Source of the DNA: Brevibacterium yomogidense | GTDB taxonomy: Bacteria; Actinomycetota; Actinomycetes; Actinomycetales; Brevibacteriaceae | Length of the DNA: 64,000 bases | Assembly (NCBI RefSeq): GCF_016107685.1 | Contig: NZ_JABASY010000008.1 | Span: 1 to 64,000 of the forward strand | Direction: 5' to 3' | Translations under genes and position numbers: made by a program | Notes under the pieces: model-generated | Told to the model about the DNA's origin: nothing | The model's input: only the letters and a program-made list of their open reading frames with translations | Database searches by the model: none | Shown here: in pieces, positions 17,180 through 24,984 of the stretch | Numbering within the stretch: position 1 is the first letter of the stretch | How the letters are laid out: each line of letters begins with the position of its first letter

Positions 17180-18261
17180 GCTGCGGGAACCTCCACGGTC
17201 CAGGTGTTCTGGGCCCCGGCGCGGCGCAGCGCGCCACCCAGGTCATCGGCGTGGGCGGGTGAATCGGCGACTGCGATCACGCAGCCGCCCAGCCCGCCCC
17301 CGGTCAGTTTGGCGCCGGCGGAGCCGGCGGCGTGGGCGGCGTCGACGAGGGCGTCGAGTCGCTCGGAGCTCACCCCCACGCGATGCAGGATACCGTGCGC
17401 CTCGCTCATGCGGGCTCCGATGGCATCGCGGTCCCCGACCTCCAGGTCCGTGATCGCGCCTTCCGCGATCTGTGCGAGTCGTGAGAGCAGCGCCTCTGTG
17501 CGAGCAGGCTCACGGTCCCGCAGTGCGCGGACAGCGCCCACCGCCTGCGTCGTCGACCCGGAGGTCCCGGAATCTGCGAACGCGAGGGTGAGGGGTGCGC
17601 CGACCGCGATGGGGGAGACGACACCCTGATCGAACCGGATCGGAACGGGGGATGTCACGGTGCGTGCGTCGATCCCGCTGGGGTTGCCGTGCGCCGCGCG
17701 CTCGGAGGTCTGGATGAGAGCGAAAAGGGTGTCGTCATCCATGCGCGTTCCCGTGGCGTCGAAGACGGCGCGAGCGATCGCCGCTGCGACCGCGGCGCTG
17801 GAGCCCAGCCCTCTCTCATGCGGGATCGTGCTGCGGATGCGCACCCGCACGTCGAGATCTTCGGAGGCATCGGCGTCCTCGCGCGCAACAGGCGGGGCGG
17901 ACGCAGCGGACAGGAGGCTCTGCGTCCGTGCGACCGAAGCGCGGATCGCCGCCGTGACCGGCAGGAGTCGAGAGGGCGCGGACGCCACGGTGCCCGAGTA
18001 GAGGTCGCTGTCGACCCACAGGCCGCCGGTGGACGGTTCGATGACGACCTCTGTGACCAGTTCGTCGACGGGGATCGCGATCGCGGGTGCTCCGTACACG
18101 ACGGCGTGCTCTCCCAGCAGGATCGCCTTCGCGTGTGCCGCTCCCATGCCCGCGTGTGCCGCGCCCTCGCCCGGACGCGCCGTGCCCTCGTCCGCGCGTG
18201 TTGATCCGTGTCCGGACGCGGCGGGATCGGGGGGCGGTACAGCTCGACTTCTCAGAATCAT
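17176..18261 (-). CDS. mvk: mevalonate kinase
   Basis: A 361-residue GHMP kinase and first gene of the operon. Motifs: AHAKAILLGEHAVVYGAPAI, PHERGLGSSAAVAAAIARAV (ATP loop), HGNPSGIDART and LTGGGLGGCVIA. The N-terminus has a 35-residue extension rich in Ala, Gly and charged residues. The start is uncertain: ATG at 18261 is used here, a GTG at 18288 is also in frame, and neither has a clear ribosome site. No HMG-CoA synthase or reductase lies in this window, so the upper pathway must be elsewhere or mevalonate taken up. Confidence 0.9.
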   Translation of the reverse strand: MILRSRAVPPPDPAASGHGSTRADEGTARPGEGAAHAGMGAAHAKAILLGEHAVVYGAPAIAIPVDELVTEVVIEPSTGGLWVDSDLYSGTVASAPSRLLPVTAAIRASVARTQSLLSAASAPPVAREDADASEDLDVRVRIRSTIPHERGLGSSAAVAAAIARAVFDATGTRMDDDTLFALIQTSERAAHGNPSGIDARTVTSPVPIRFDQGVVSPIAVGAPLTLAFADSGTSGSTTQAVGAVRALRDREPARTEALLSRLAQIAEGAITDLEVGDRDAIGARMSEAHGILHRVGVSSERLDALVDAAHAAGSAGAKLTGGGLGGCVIAVADSPAHADDLGGALRRAGAQNTWTVEVPAA

Positions 18262-18317
18262 GGGCGTTCGTTTCGGTCGGCGCGGCACCGCTACGCGATG
18301 TCAGTGGAGCGCGGGTC

Positions 18318-18335
18318 TGACGGAATGCTCCGTCA
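18318..18335. promoter_or_regulatory. palindromic operator between mvk and the TetR gene
   Basis: A perfect TGACGGA-ATGC-TCCGTCA inverted repeat lies in the divergent intergenic region, 57 bases before the mvk ATG and 70 before the TetR ATG. Placement between a TetR gene and a divergent operon fits a TetR-family operator. Confidence 0.5.
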
Positions 18336-18393
18336 TTCTTATCATCCGCGCGTAAGGATCGTGGAAGTCGTGGCACGAAAGTAGGCAGACTGG

Positions 18394-18400
18394 TATACAT
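18394..18400 (+). promoter_or_regulatory. -10 element of the TetR gene (leaderless)
   Basis: TATACAT lies five bases before the ATG at 18406, with TGGCAC 17 bases further upstream as a weak -35. No ribosome site precedes the ATG. Confidence 0.5.
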
Positions 18401-18405
18401 GCTTC

Positions 18406-19128
18406 ATGGCCCTTCGCACACGTCCCGCCCGCAGAAGGCTGCTCGACGCCGCTGCGGAGCTCTTCTATGCCCGTGGGGTGAACGCCACCGGCATCGATGC
18501 CGTCACTGCGCGCGCGGGGGTGGCGCGCAAGAGCCTCTACAACAACTTCTCGTCGAAGGACGACCTCGTCCTCGCCTTCCTCGAGGAGCGGCACGAGGAG
18601 TGGCGCGCGCTGCACCGGGCCCGCCTCGAGGAGACGAGGACGCCGCGGGAGCGCGTGCTCGCCGTGTTCGACGCCTACATCGACCATGCGGAGTGGCGGA
18701 GTCCGCAGGGGTTCCGGGGGTGCGGGCTCCTCAATGCGGCAGCGGAGCTGCCGGTCGGGGCTCCTGGGCGGGCAGTCGTCCGAGCCCACAAGGACGAGGT
18801 CGAGCGGCTGCTGGAGGATGCGGTCGCGGACATGGTTTCAGGCGCAGAGCACGCGCGGTCGGGAGGCGATTCCGTCGCGCACGCAGACGACGCTGTGCAA
18901 GCAGAGCTCGCCCCAGGGCTCGCGGAGCACCTGTCGTTCCTGGTCGAGGGTGCCGTGACGAAGGCGGGGCTGGACGGGACGACCCGGCGCCTCGTGCGGG
19001 CCCGGCGGCTCGCAGCCCAGCTCATCGGTGCGCCGTCCGTCGACTCTCCACGACCGCACGACGCGCCGCAGTCCCGCGAGGTCCCGCAGTCCCGAGAGAT
19101 TCCGCACTCCCGCGAGGTCTCGCAGTGA
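18406..19128 (+). CDS. TetR-family transcriptional regulator
   Basis: A 240-residue repressor. The N-terminal domain (about 8-55) has the TetR HTH with AVTARAGVARKSLYNNFSSK. The ligand domain contains CGLLNAAAELP, as in the AcrR/YcdC-like group. The C-terminus is a three-fold hexapeptide repeat (SREVPQ, SREIPH, SREVSQ) encoded by an 18-base tandem repeat, apparently unstructured. Its stop overlaps the GTG of the EamA gene (GTGA). It probably controls itself with the exporter, and perhaps the divergent mevalonate operon. Confidence 0.87.
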   Translation: MALRTRPARRRLLDAAAELFYARGVNATGIDAVTARAGVARKSLYNNFSSKDDLVLAFLEERHEEWRALHRARLEETRTPRERVLAVFDAYIDHAEWRSPQGFRGCGLLNAAAELPVGAPGRAVVRAHKDEVERLLEDAVADMVSGAEHARSGGDSVAHADDAVQAELAPGLAEHLSFLVEGAVTKAGLDGTTRRLVRARRLAAQLIGAPSVDSPRPHDAPQSREVPQSREIPHSREVSQ

Positions 19129-20102
19129 GTGCCGCGAACGACCCCCGTACCCGCCTCCTGGCGATCGGTGCGATCACGATCACATCTGTGCTCTGGGGGA
19201 CGACGGGCACCGCCGCGACGTACATCCCCGACGCCAGTCCGCTGGCGATCGGTGCAGCTGCGCTGGGAGTCGGCGGACTGCTGCAGGGGGTCGTGGGCAT
19301 CGGCTCGATCCTCAGGGCCCGCACGCTGCTGCGTGCGCGGATGAACCTCGTGCTGCTGGGGGCCGTCGCCGTCGTCGCCTACCCCCTCGCGTTCTACTCG
19401 TCGATGCGGCTGGCCGGGGTGGCGATCGGCACGGTCGTCTCGCTCGCGTCCGCACCGCTGGCGTCCGGAGTGCTCGAACGGTTCACCCGCGGCATGCGAC
19501 TCAGCCCGTGGTGGATCGCCTCTGCTGCAGTGGGTGTCGTCGGCAGTGCGCTCATCTGCGTCTCGACCGCCGCCGCGGCGCCCGGCGACGCTGCGCGCAC
19601 TCTGGGCGGAATCGGCCTGGGGCTCGTGGCGGGGACGGCGTACGCGCTCTATTCCACTGTTGCGCACAGGCTCATGCGTGAACGGGTGCCCCGTGCTGCG
19701 GCCATGGGTGCGGTGTTCGGGCTGGGCGGCCTGCTCCTCATGCCGGTGCTCGTGGTGACGGGTCGGCCACTGCTCGACGGCGCGGTGCCGTTCGCGGCGA
19801 CCGTCTACATGGGGCTCGTCCCGATGTTCGTCGGCTACCTGCTGTTCGGCTACGGGCTCGCTCGGGTCGGTGCGAGCACGGCGACGACGATCACGCTGAG
19901 CGAGCCGGCCGTCGCGGCACTCCTCGCGGTGCTGGTCGTGGGGGAGAGACTCACCCCGGTCGGCTGGGTGGGGCTGTCGCTCATCGGAGTCGTCCTCGTC
20001 CTCCTCACCGTCGCGCCCGAATCCCCGGCAGCTTCAGAGGGGCCCATGACGAAGGCACCGGTCACCTCCCGGAAGGAAGATGACCGGCGCCTCGCCGCCT
20101 GA
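19125..20102 (+). CDS. EamA/DMT-family transporter
   Basis: A 325-residue inner-membrane protein with about ten hydrophobic segments in two EamA repeats. It begins SAANDPRTRLLAIGAIT with SVLWGTTGTAA in the first helix. The second repeat ends in LSEPAVAALLAVLVVGERLT, a family hallmark. Drug/metabolite exporters of this kind move amino acids or small metabolites; the substrate cannot be told. It is translationally coupled to the TetR gene, so the inducer may be the exported compound. Confidence 0.85.
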   Translation: MSAANDPRTRLLAIGAITITSVLWGTTGTAATYIPDASPLAIGAAALGVGGLLQGVVGIGSILRARTLLRARMNLVLLGAVAVVAYPLAFYSSMRLAGVAIGTVVSLASAPLASGVLERFTRGMRLSPWWIASAAVGVVGSALICVSTAAAAPGDAARTLGGIGLGLVAGTAYALYSTVAHRLMRERVPRAAAMGAVFGLGGLLLMPVLVVTGRPLLDGAVPFAATVYMGLVPMFVGYLLFGYGLARVGASTATTITLSEPAVAALLAVLVVGERLTPVGWVGLSLIGVVLVLLTVAPESPAASEGPMTKAPVTSRKEDDRRLAA

Positions 20103-20113
20103 ATCTCAGAGAG

Positions 20114-20743
20114 TCAGCTCGCGGCCTGGCTCTGTGACGCCGCACCACCGGCGGCCTGCGGCTGGTCCGAGAGTGCCGCACGGCCCTGAGTGGCGCTGCG
20201 GAGGTTCTCACCGGACTTCTCGAACTCGGTGACGACCCGGCTGTTGGCGTTCGTCAGATCGGAGATGAACCCGATGTGCGACTGCACCTGCGTGTCGTCC
20301 GTGTTCTCGAAGGCTGCCTCGTACTGCGTCGCGAGGTGACGGTAGAAATCCGCCATGAGCTTCGCAGACCGATCCGTGTGGTAAATCGAGATGCGGCGGC
20401 GATCGGCGGAGTCGCGTTCGCGGATCAGGTAGCCGGCGCGCACCAGGCGCTCGAGGATCGAGGTGAGGGTCGATGCGGACAGGGACAGCTGGCGGGCGAT
20501 GTACCCGGGCGTAGCCGTCGCGTCGTCCTGGCCGAGAGAGATGACGGACTGCACGACGTTGAAGTCGATGAGGTTGAGCCCGTGTGTATGAGCGAACTGC
20601 GCAGCGGCAGTCCGGGAGACCATCGTCTGCACCTGATTCGCGTGGATCAGGTCCATGATCGTCGGACGGGGGGACTCTGTGTGCTGGGTCTCCTGCTCCG
20701 GGAAGAGCTGAGACCTGAGATGTTCAGGAAGCATGAGAATCAT
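20114..20743 (-). CDS. MarR-family transcriptional regulator
   Basis: A 209-residue protein with a winged helix at about 75-135 (PGYIARQLSLSASTLTSILE is the HTH, RDSADRRRISIYHT the wing). The extended N-terminus and the Ala/Gln-rich C-terminal tail are probably disordered. Two starts are possible: ATG at 20743 overlaps a TACAAT -10 box, whereas ATG at 20734 would begin a leaderless message from that box and is the more likely start. It is divergent from the nucleoside transporter operon and may regulate it. Confidence 0.82.
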   Translation of the reverse strand: MILMLPEHLRSQLFPEQETQHTESPRPTIMDLIHANQVQTMVSRTAAAQFAHTHGLNLIDFNVVQSVISLGQDDATATPGYIARQLSLSASTLTSILERLVRAGYLIRERDSADRRRISIYHTDRSAKLMADFYRHLATQYEAAFENTDDTQVQSHIGFISDLTNANSRVVTEFEKSGENLRSATQGRAALSDQPQAAGGAASQSQAAS

Positions 20744-20763
20744 TGTAGTTCACAACGATTGTA
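20738..20763. promoter_or_regulatory. MarR-type operator and -10 boxes
   Basis: Palindrome AATC-n-TTGT-nnnnn-ACAA-n-GATT spans 20738-20760. On the minus strand TACAAT occurs at 20742-20747 and 20758-20763, both usable as -10 boxes for the MarR gene. The repeat therefore overlaps the regulator's own promoter, as expected for autorepression. Confidence 0.6.
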
Positions 20764-20913
20764 TTTCGATTGAACATCCCGGTGAGTAGATTCGGTGAAT
20801 TCAGTCTGAACCTGTGAAGATGGGTCATCGGCATGACGACACCACCTACGGCCGCGCACGCGCGCGGGCGATCGGAGGAGTCGTCCTCGGACTCCTGGAG
20901 AGTGAGACAGCAA

Positions 20914-22011
20914 GTGAAGCGTAAGCATTTCGCGTCAGCGACGGCGCTGGTGGCAGCGGGCGTCCTGGCGCTCAGCGCATGTGGAGAGGCACCGGAGGAT
21001 TCGGGCGCTGGTGGTGGAGAGGGCGGCGACGGCGCTGATTACAAGGCGTGCATCGTGTCGGACGCGGGAGGCTGGGACGACAAGTCCTTCAACCAGTCCG
21101 CTGCCGAAGGTCTCGAGGAGGCCGTCGAGGAACTGGGCATCGAGGAGGCGCGCGCGGAATCGCAGAGCGACTCCGACTTCGCACCGAACGTGGACAACAT
21201 GGTCGCCCAGAGCTGCAACATCACGCTGGGTGTGGGCTTCCTCCTCGAGGACTCGATCCACGACGCGGCAGAGGCCAACTCCGACATGCACTTCGGGCTC
21301 ATCGACTCCGCGTTCTCCGATGCGGACGGCAACCCCGCGGATCTGGAGAACGGCAAGCCGATCATCTTCAACACCGCAGAGGCGTCCTTCCTCGCGGGCT
21401 ACCTCGCCGCAGGCATGACGGAGTCGGGCACGGTCGCCACGTTCGGCGGCATCCAGATCCCGTCGGTCACGATCTTCATGGACGGCTTCGCTGATGGCGT
21501 CGACCAGTACAACGAGGACAATGACGGCGACGAGGTCAAGCTGCTGGGCTGGGACAAGGACGCGCAGGAGGGCTCATTCTCCGGCGACTTCGACAACCAG
21601 AGCCAGGGCCAGGCGCTCACGGAGCAGTTCATCTCCCAGGACGCGGACATCATCATGCCGGTCGCGGGCCCCGTGGGCCTCGGTGCAGCATCGGCCGCGC
21701 AGGGTGTGGACGGGACCAAGATCATCTGGGTCGACTCCGACGGCTACGAGTCGACCGACTACGGCGACATCATCCTCACCTCGGTGATGAAGGAGATCTC
21801 CAACGCGGTCAAGGACACGATCGCCGAGGACGTCGACGGGAACTTCTCCGCAGAGCCGTACGTCGGCACGCTCGAGAACGAAGGCGTGGGCCTGGCTCCG
21901 TACCACGACTTCGAGGGTGACGTCCCGGACGAGCTGGATGAGAAGATCCAGGAGCTGCGCGACCAGATCATCTCCGGTGAACTGACGGTCGAGAGCCCCA
22001 GCTCACCCTGA
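20914..22011 (+). CDS. BMP-family nucleoside-binding lipoprotein
   Basis: A 365-residue exported solute-binding protein of the Bmp/PnrA/TmpC family. The GTG at 20914 gives KRKHFASATALVAAGVLALS followed by the lipobox LSAC. An acidic Gly/Glu/Asp linker follows, then KACIVSDAGGWDDKSFNQSA, the nucleoside-binding N-lobe signature, and SFLAGYLAAGM. It delivers nucleosides to the ABC importer encoded just downstream. An in-frame ATG at 20833 would bury the signal peptide and is less likely. Confidence 0.9.
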   Translation: MKRKHFASATALVAAGVLALSACGEAPEDSGAGGGEGGDGADYKACIVSDAGGWDDKSFNQSAAEGLEEAVEELGIEEARAESQSDSDFAPNVDNMVAQSCNITLGVGFLLEDSIHDAAEANSDMHFGLIDSAFSDADGNPADLENGKPIIFNTAEASFLAGYLAAGMTESGTVATFGGIQIPSVTIFMDGFADGVDQYNEDNDGDEVKLLGWDKDAQEGSFSGDFDNQSQGQALTEQFISQDADIIMPVAGPVGLGAASAAQGVDGTKIIWVDSDGYESTDYGDIILTSVMKEISNAVKDTIAEDVDGNFSAEPYVGTLENEGVGLAPYHDFEGDVPDELDEKIQELRDQIISGELTVESPSSP

Positions 22012-22027
22012 TCCCCTGAAGGACCTC

Positions 22028-22126
22028 TGACGGGTCCCGGCGGCGAGCCGTCCTCCGTGCCAGTCTTCGATTAGGCTGTGTCCGCGGCAGGGCGGCATCC
22101 GCCGGGACCCGTCAGCGTCCGCTGAC
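22028..22126 (+). promoter_or_regulatory. overlapping hairpins and internal promoter between binding protein and ATPase genes
   Basis: A 16-base perfect inverted repeat (arms 22028-22043 and 22099-22114, TGACGGGTCCCGGCGG and its complement) encloses 55 bases. A second perfect stem-loop, GTCAGC-GTCC-GCTGAC (22111-22126), shares GTCA with the first right arm. TAGGCT at 22072-22077 inside the loop is a possible -10. The layout suits processing or attenuation that gives more binding protein than membrane components. Confidence 0.55.
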
Positions 22127-22186
22127 ACGGCGCCCGGCCCACCCGTCACCGGCCGCCGTCCCATCCGCACGGAGGAGAACCCGCAC

Positions 22187-23758
22187 GTGAAACTCGAACT
22201 CAGAGGGATCACCAAGCGCTTCGGCACCTTCACCGCCAATGATGCGATCGACCTCGTCGTCGAACCCGGAGAGATCCACGCACTCCTGGGGGAGAACGGT
22301 GCGGGCAAGTCGACGCTCATGAATACCCTCTACGGCCTCTACGCGCCGGAAGAGGGCGAGATCCTCATCGATGATCGTCCTGTGACGTTCAGCGGTCCGG
22401 GCGACGCGGTGGCCGCCGGCATCGGCATGGTCCACCAGCACTTCATGCTCGTCCCCGTCTTCACCGTCGCGGAATCGGTCGCGCTGGGCTACGAGCCGAC
22501 GAAGGCCGGATCGCTCCTCGACCTCGCGCAGGCGCGGAAGAAGGTCGCGGACATCTCCTCCCGCTTCGGCTTCAACATCAACCCGGATGCGGTCATCGAG
22601 GACCTGCCGGTGGGTGCGCAGCAGCGGGTGGAGATCATCAAGGCGCTGTCCCGCGACGCCCAGATCCTCATCCTCGACGAGCCCACCGCGGTGCTCACCC
22701 CTCAGGAGACGGACGAGCTCATCGAGATCATGCGCCAGCTCAAGGCCGGCGGCACCTCCATCGTCTTCATCACCCACAAGCTGCGCGAGGTCCGTGCCAT
22801 CGCTGACGGCATCACCGTCATCCGCCGCGGCAAGGTCGTCGGCGAGGCCTCGCCGGAGTCCAGCGAATCTGAGCTCGCCGGCCTCATGGTCGGCCGCGAC
22901 GTCCACCTCACGACGGAGAAGGACGACGCGGACCCGGGGGAGGCGACGTTCAGCGTCCGCGGCCTCACGGTCGTCGACAAGTCGGAGCAGGTCGTCGTCG
23001 ACGACGTGAGCCTCGACGTGCGCCGCGGAGAGATCCTCGCGATCGCGGGCGTGGACGGCAACGGCCAGTCGGAACTCGCGGAGGCGATCATCGGCCTCGT
23101 CGAACCGCGCGCCGGGTCGATCACGCTCGACGGCCAGGATCTGGCCGGGCTGTCCGTCAAGGAGCGCTTGGGCCGCGGGATCGGCTTCGTCCCGGAGGAC
23201 CGGTCGACCGACGGCGTCATCGGGTCGTTCACGATCAGCGAGAACATGATCCTCGACCTCTACGATCAGGCTCCGTACGCCAAGGGGATGTCGATGCAGC
23301 CGGCCGTCGTGCGCGTCGAGGGTGAGAAGAAAGTCGGCGAGTTCGACATCCGCCTCTCCTCGATCGACGACCCGATCTCCACGCTGTCAGGCGGGAACCA
23401 GCAGAAAGTGGTGCTGTCGCGCGAATTGGGCAGGCCGCTGCGGATGCTCGTCGCCAGCCAGCCCACCCGCGGCCTGGACGTGGGGTCGATCGAATTCGTC
23501 CACAAGCGGATCATCGCCGAACGGGATTCGGGCACCCCGTGCGTCATCGTGTCGACGGAACTCGACGAGGTGCTCAACCTCGCGGACAGGATCGCCGTGA
23601 TGTACCGCGGGCGGGTCGTCGGCGTGGTTCCCGCGCACACTCCCCGCGACGTGCTGGGCCTCATGATGGCGGGCGTGCCCGAGGACGAAGCCCTGGCACG
23701 CGTGGAAGACGGCTCCGCAGCCACAGAGATCTCAGCAGCTGAGGAGGACCCGGCATGA
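22187..23758 (+). CDS. nucleoside ABC transporter ATP-binding protein (two ATPase domains)
   Basis: A 523-residue RbsA/NupA-like ATPase. Domain 1: GENGAGKST (about 35-43), VHQHFML Q-loop, LPVGAQQRVEIIKAL in place of LSGGQ, and LILDEPTAVLT. Domain 2: degenerate Walker A GVDGNGQSE, intact LSGGNQQKV and SQPTRGLD. This asymmetry is typical of BMP-linked nucleoside importers. GTG start after GGAGGAG. Its stop overlaps the ATG of the first permease. Confidence 0.92.
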   Translation: MKLELRGITKRFGTFTANDAIDLVVEPGEIHALLGENGAGKSTLMNTLYGLYAPEEGEILIDDRPVTFSGPGDAVAAGIGMVHQHFMLVPVFTVAESVALGYEPTKAGSLLDLAQARKKVADISSRFGFNINPDAVIEDLPVGAQQRVEIIKALSRDAQILILDEPTAVLTPQETDELIEIMRQLKAGGTSIVFITHKLREVRAIADGITVIRRGKVVGEASPESSESELAGLMVGRDVHLTTEKDDADPGEATFSVRGLTVVDKSEQVVVDDVSLDVRRGEILAIAGVDGNGQSELAEAIIGLVEPRAGSITLDGQDLAGLSVKERLGRGIGFVPEDRSTDGVIGSFTISENMILDLYDQAPYAKGMSMQPAVVRVEGEKKVGEFDIRLSSIDDPISTLSGGNQQKVVLSRELGRPLRMLVASQPTRGLDVGSIEFVHKRIIAERDSGTPCVIVSTELDEVLNLADRIAVMYRGRVVGVVPAHTPRDVLGLMMAGVPEDEALARVEDGSAATEISAAEEDPA

Positions 23759-24984
23759 CAGAGAAGACTGCGACCGGGCAGACGGTTCCCGTCGCCCAGG
23801 GCGACATCCCCGCGGCCGAGGCCCCCAAGCCCACCGTGCTGCGGGAGATCCTCGCCGGATCCTGGCTGGTCTCCGTGCTGTCCATCGTCGTGGGCCTCCT
23901 GGTGGGGGCGGTCCTCATCGCGGCCTCGGACTCCGGGGTGCAGGGAACGCTGGGCTACTTCTTCTCCCGCCCCGCCGACTTCTTCATGGCCGTCTGGCGG
24001 ACTGTGAGTGAGGCGTACCTCGCACTGTTCCGCGGTGCGGTGTTCGACTGGCAGGCGCAGACGTTCGTGCGCGCGGTGCGGCCTGTCACGGAATCGCTCG
24101 TCGCGTCGACCCCGCTGATCCTCGCGGGACTGGGGATCGCGCTGGGCTTCCGTTCCGGCCTCTTCAACATCGGTGGTCAGGGGCAGGTCATCCTCGGCGC
24201 GATCTTCGCCGGTTTCTTCGGCTACTGGTTCACCCTGCCTCTGGGTCTCCACATGCTGGTCGCCGTCGTCGCGGGCATCGTGGGCGGCGCGATCTGGGGT
24301 GGGATCGCCGGTGCGCTCAAGGCGCGCACGGGTGCGAACGAGGTGATCGTCACGATCATGCTCAACTCGATCGCCGGCTACCTCATCGCCTACCTGCTCA
24401 AACAGCAGTGGTTCCGGCAGACGGGGTCCGCGAACCCGCAGTCGCGCGACGTCGATGCGGCCGCGTCGCTGTTCCCGCTGCTGCCCGACCCGTTCCGCCT
24501 CAATGCGGGGTTCCTCATCGCCATCGCCGCCACCGTGTTCGTGTGGTGGCTGCTGGAGAGGTCGACGCTGGGCTTCGAGTTCCGCGCAGTGGGGGAGAAC
24601 CCGCACGCGGCACGCACCGCCGGCATCTCCGTGGGACGGGTCACTCTCGTCGTCATGATGATCGCCGGTGCCCTGGCGGGACTGGCGGGCGCGTCGCAGG
24701 TGCTGGGCACGGAGCAGCGGCTCACGATGGGGATCGGAGGGTCCCTGGGCTTCGACGCGATCACCGTCGCGCTGCTGGGCCGGTCCCGCCCGCTCGGCAC
24801 ATTCCTCGCGGGCCTCCTGTTCGGCGCGTTCAAGGCGGGCGGCTACACGATGCAGGCTCAGACGGGCACGCCCATCGACATCATCCTCGTCGTGCAGTCC
24901 GTCATCGTCCTCCTCATCGCGGCACCGCCCCTGGTCCGCGCGATCTTCAGACTGCCCGCACCGGTTGGGAAGGGAGCCCGATGA
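23755..24984 (+). CDS. nucleoside ABC transporter permease
   Basis: A 409-residue BPD_transp_2 permease with about nine or ten membrane segments. A cytoplasmic N-terminus of ~35 residues is followed by a first helix (VSVLSIVVGLLVGAVLIAAS). The GLFNIGGQGQVILGA and NEVIVTIMLNSIAGYL motifs mark the NupP/YufP group. It pairs with the next gene to form the channel. Four-base overlaps on both sides indicate one operon. Confidence 0.9.
   Translation: MTEKTATGQTVPVAQGDIPAAEAPKPTVLREILAGSWLVSVLSIVVGLLVGAVLIAASDSGVQGTLGYFFSRPADFFMAVWRTVSEAYLALFRGAVFDWQAQTFVRAVRPVTESLVASTPLILAGLGIALGFRSGLFNIGGQGQVILGAIFAGFFGYWFTLPLGLHMLVAVVAGIVGGAIWGGIAGALKARTGANEVIVTIMLNSIAGYLIAYLLKQQWFRQTGSANPQSRDVDAAASLFPLLPDPFRLNAGFLIAIAATVFVWWLLERSTLGFEFRAVGENPHAARTAGISVGRVTLVVMMIAGALAGLAGASQVLGTEQRLTMGIGGSLGFDAITVALLGRSRPLGTFLAGLLFGAFKAGGYTMQAQTGTPIDIILVVQSVIVLLIAAPPLVRAIFRLPAPVGKGAR

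Noticed and set aside
18399..19124. Extension of the EamA frame through the TetR gene
   Set aside because: Same-strand alternate frame with Arg/Gly-rich translation. The TetR frame has a clear domain, and the EamA protein starts at GTG 19125.
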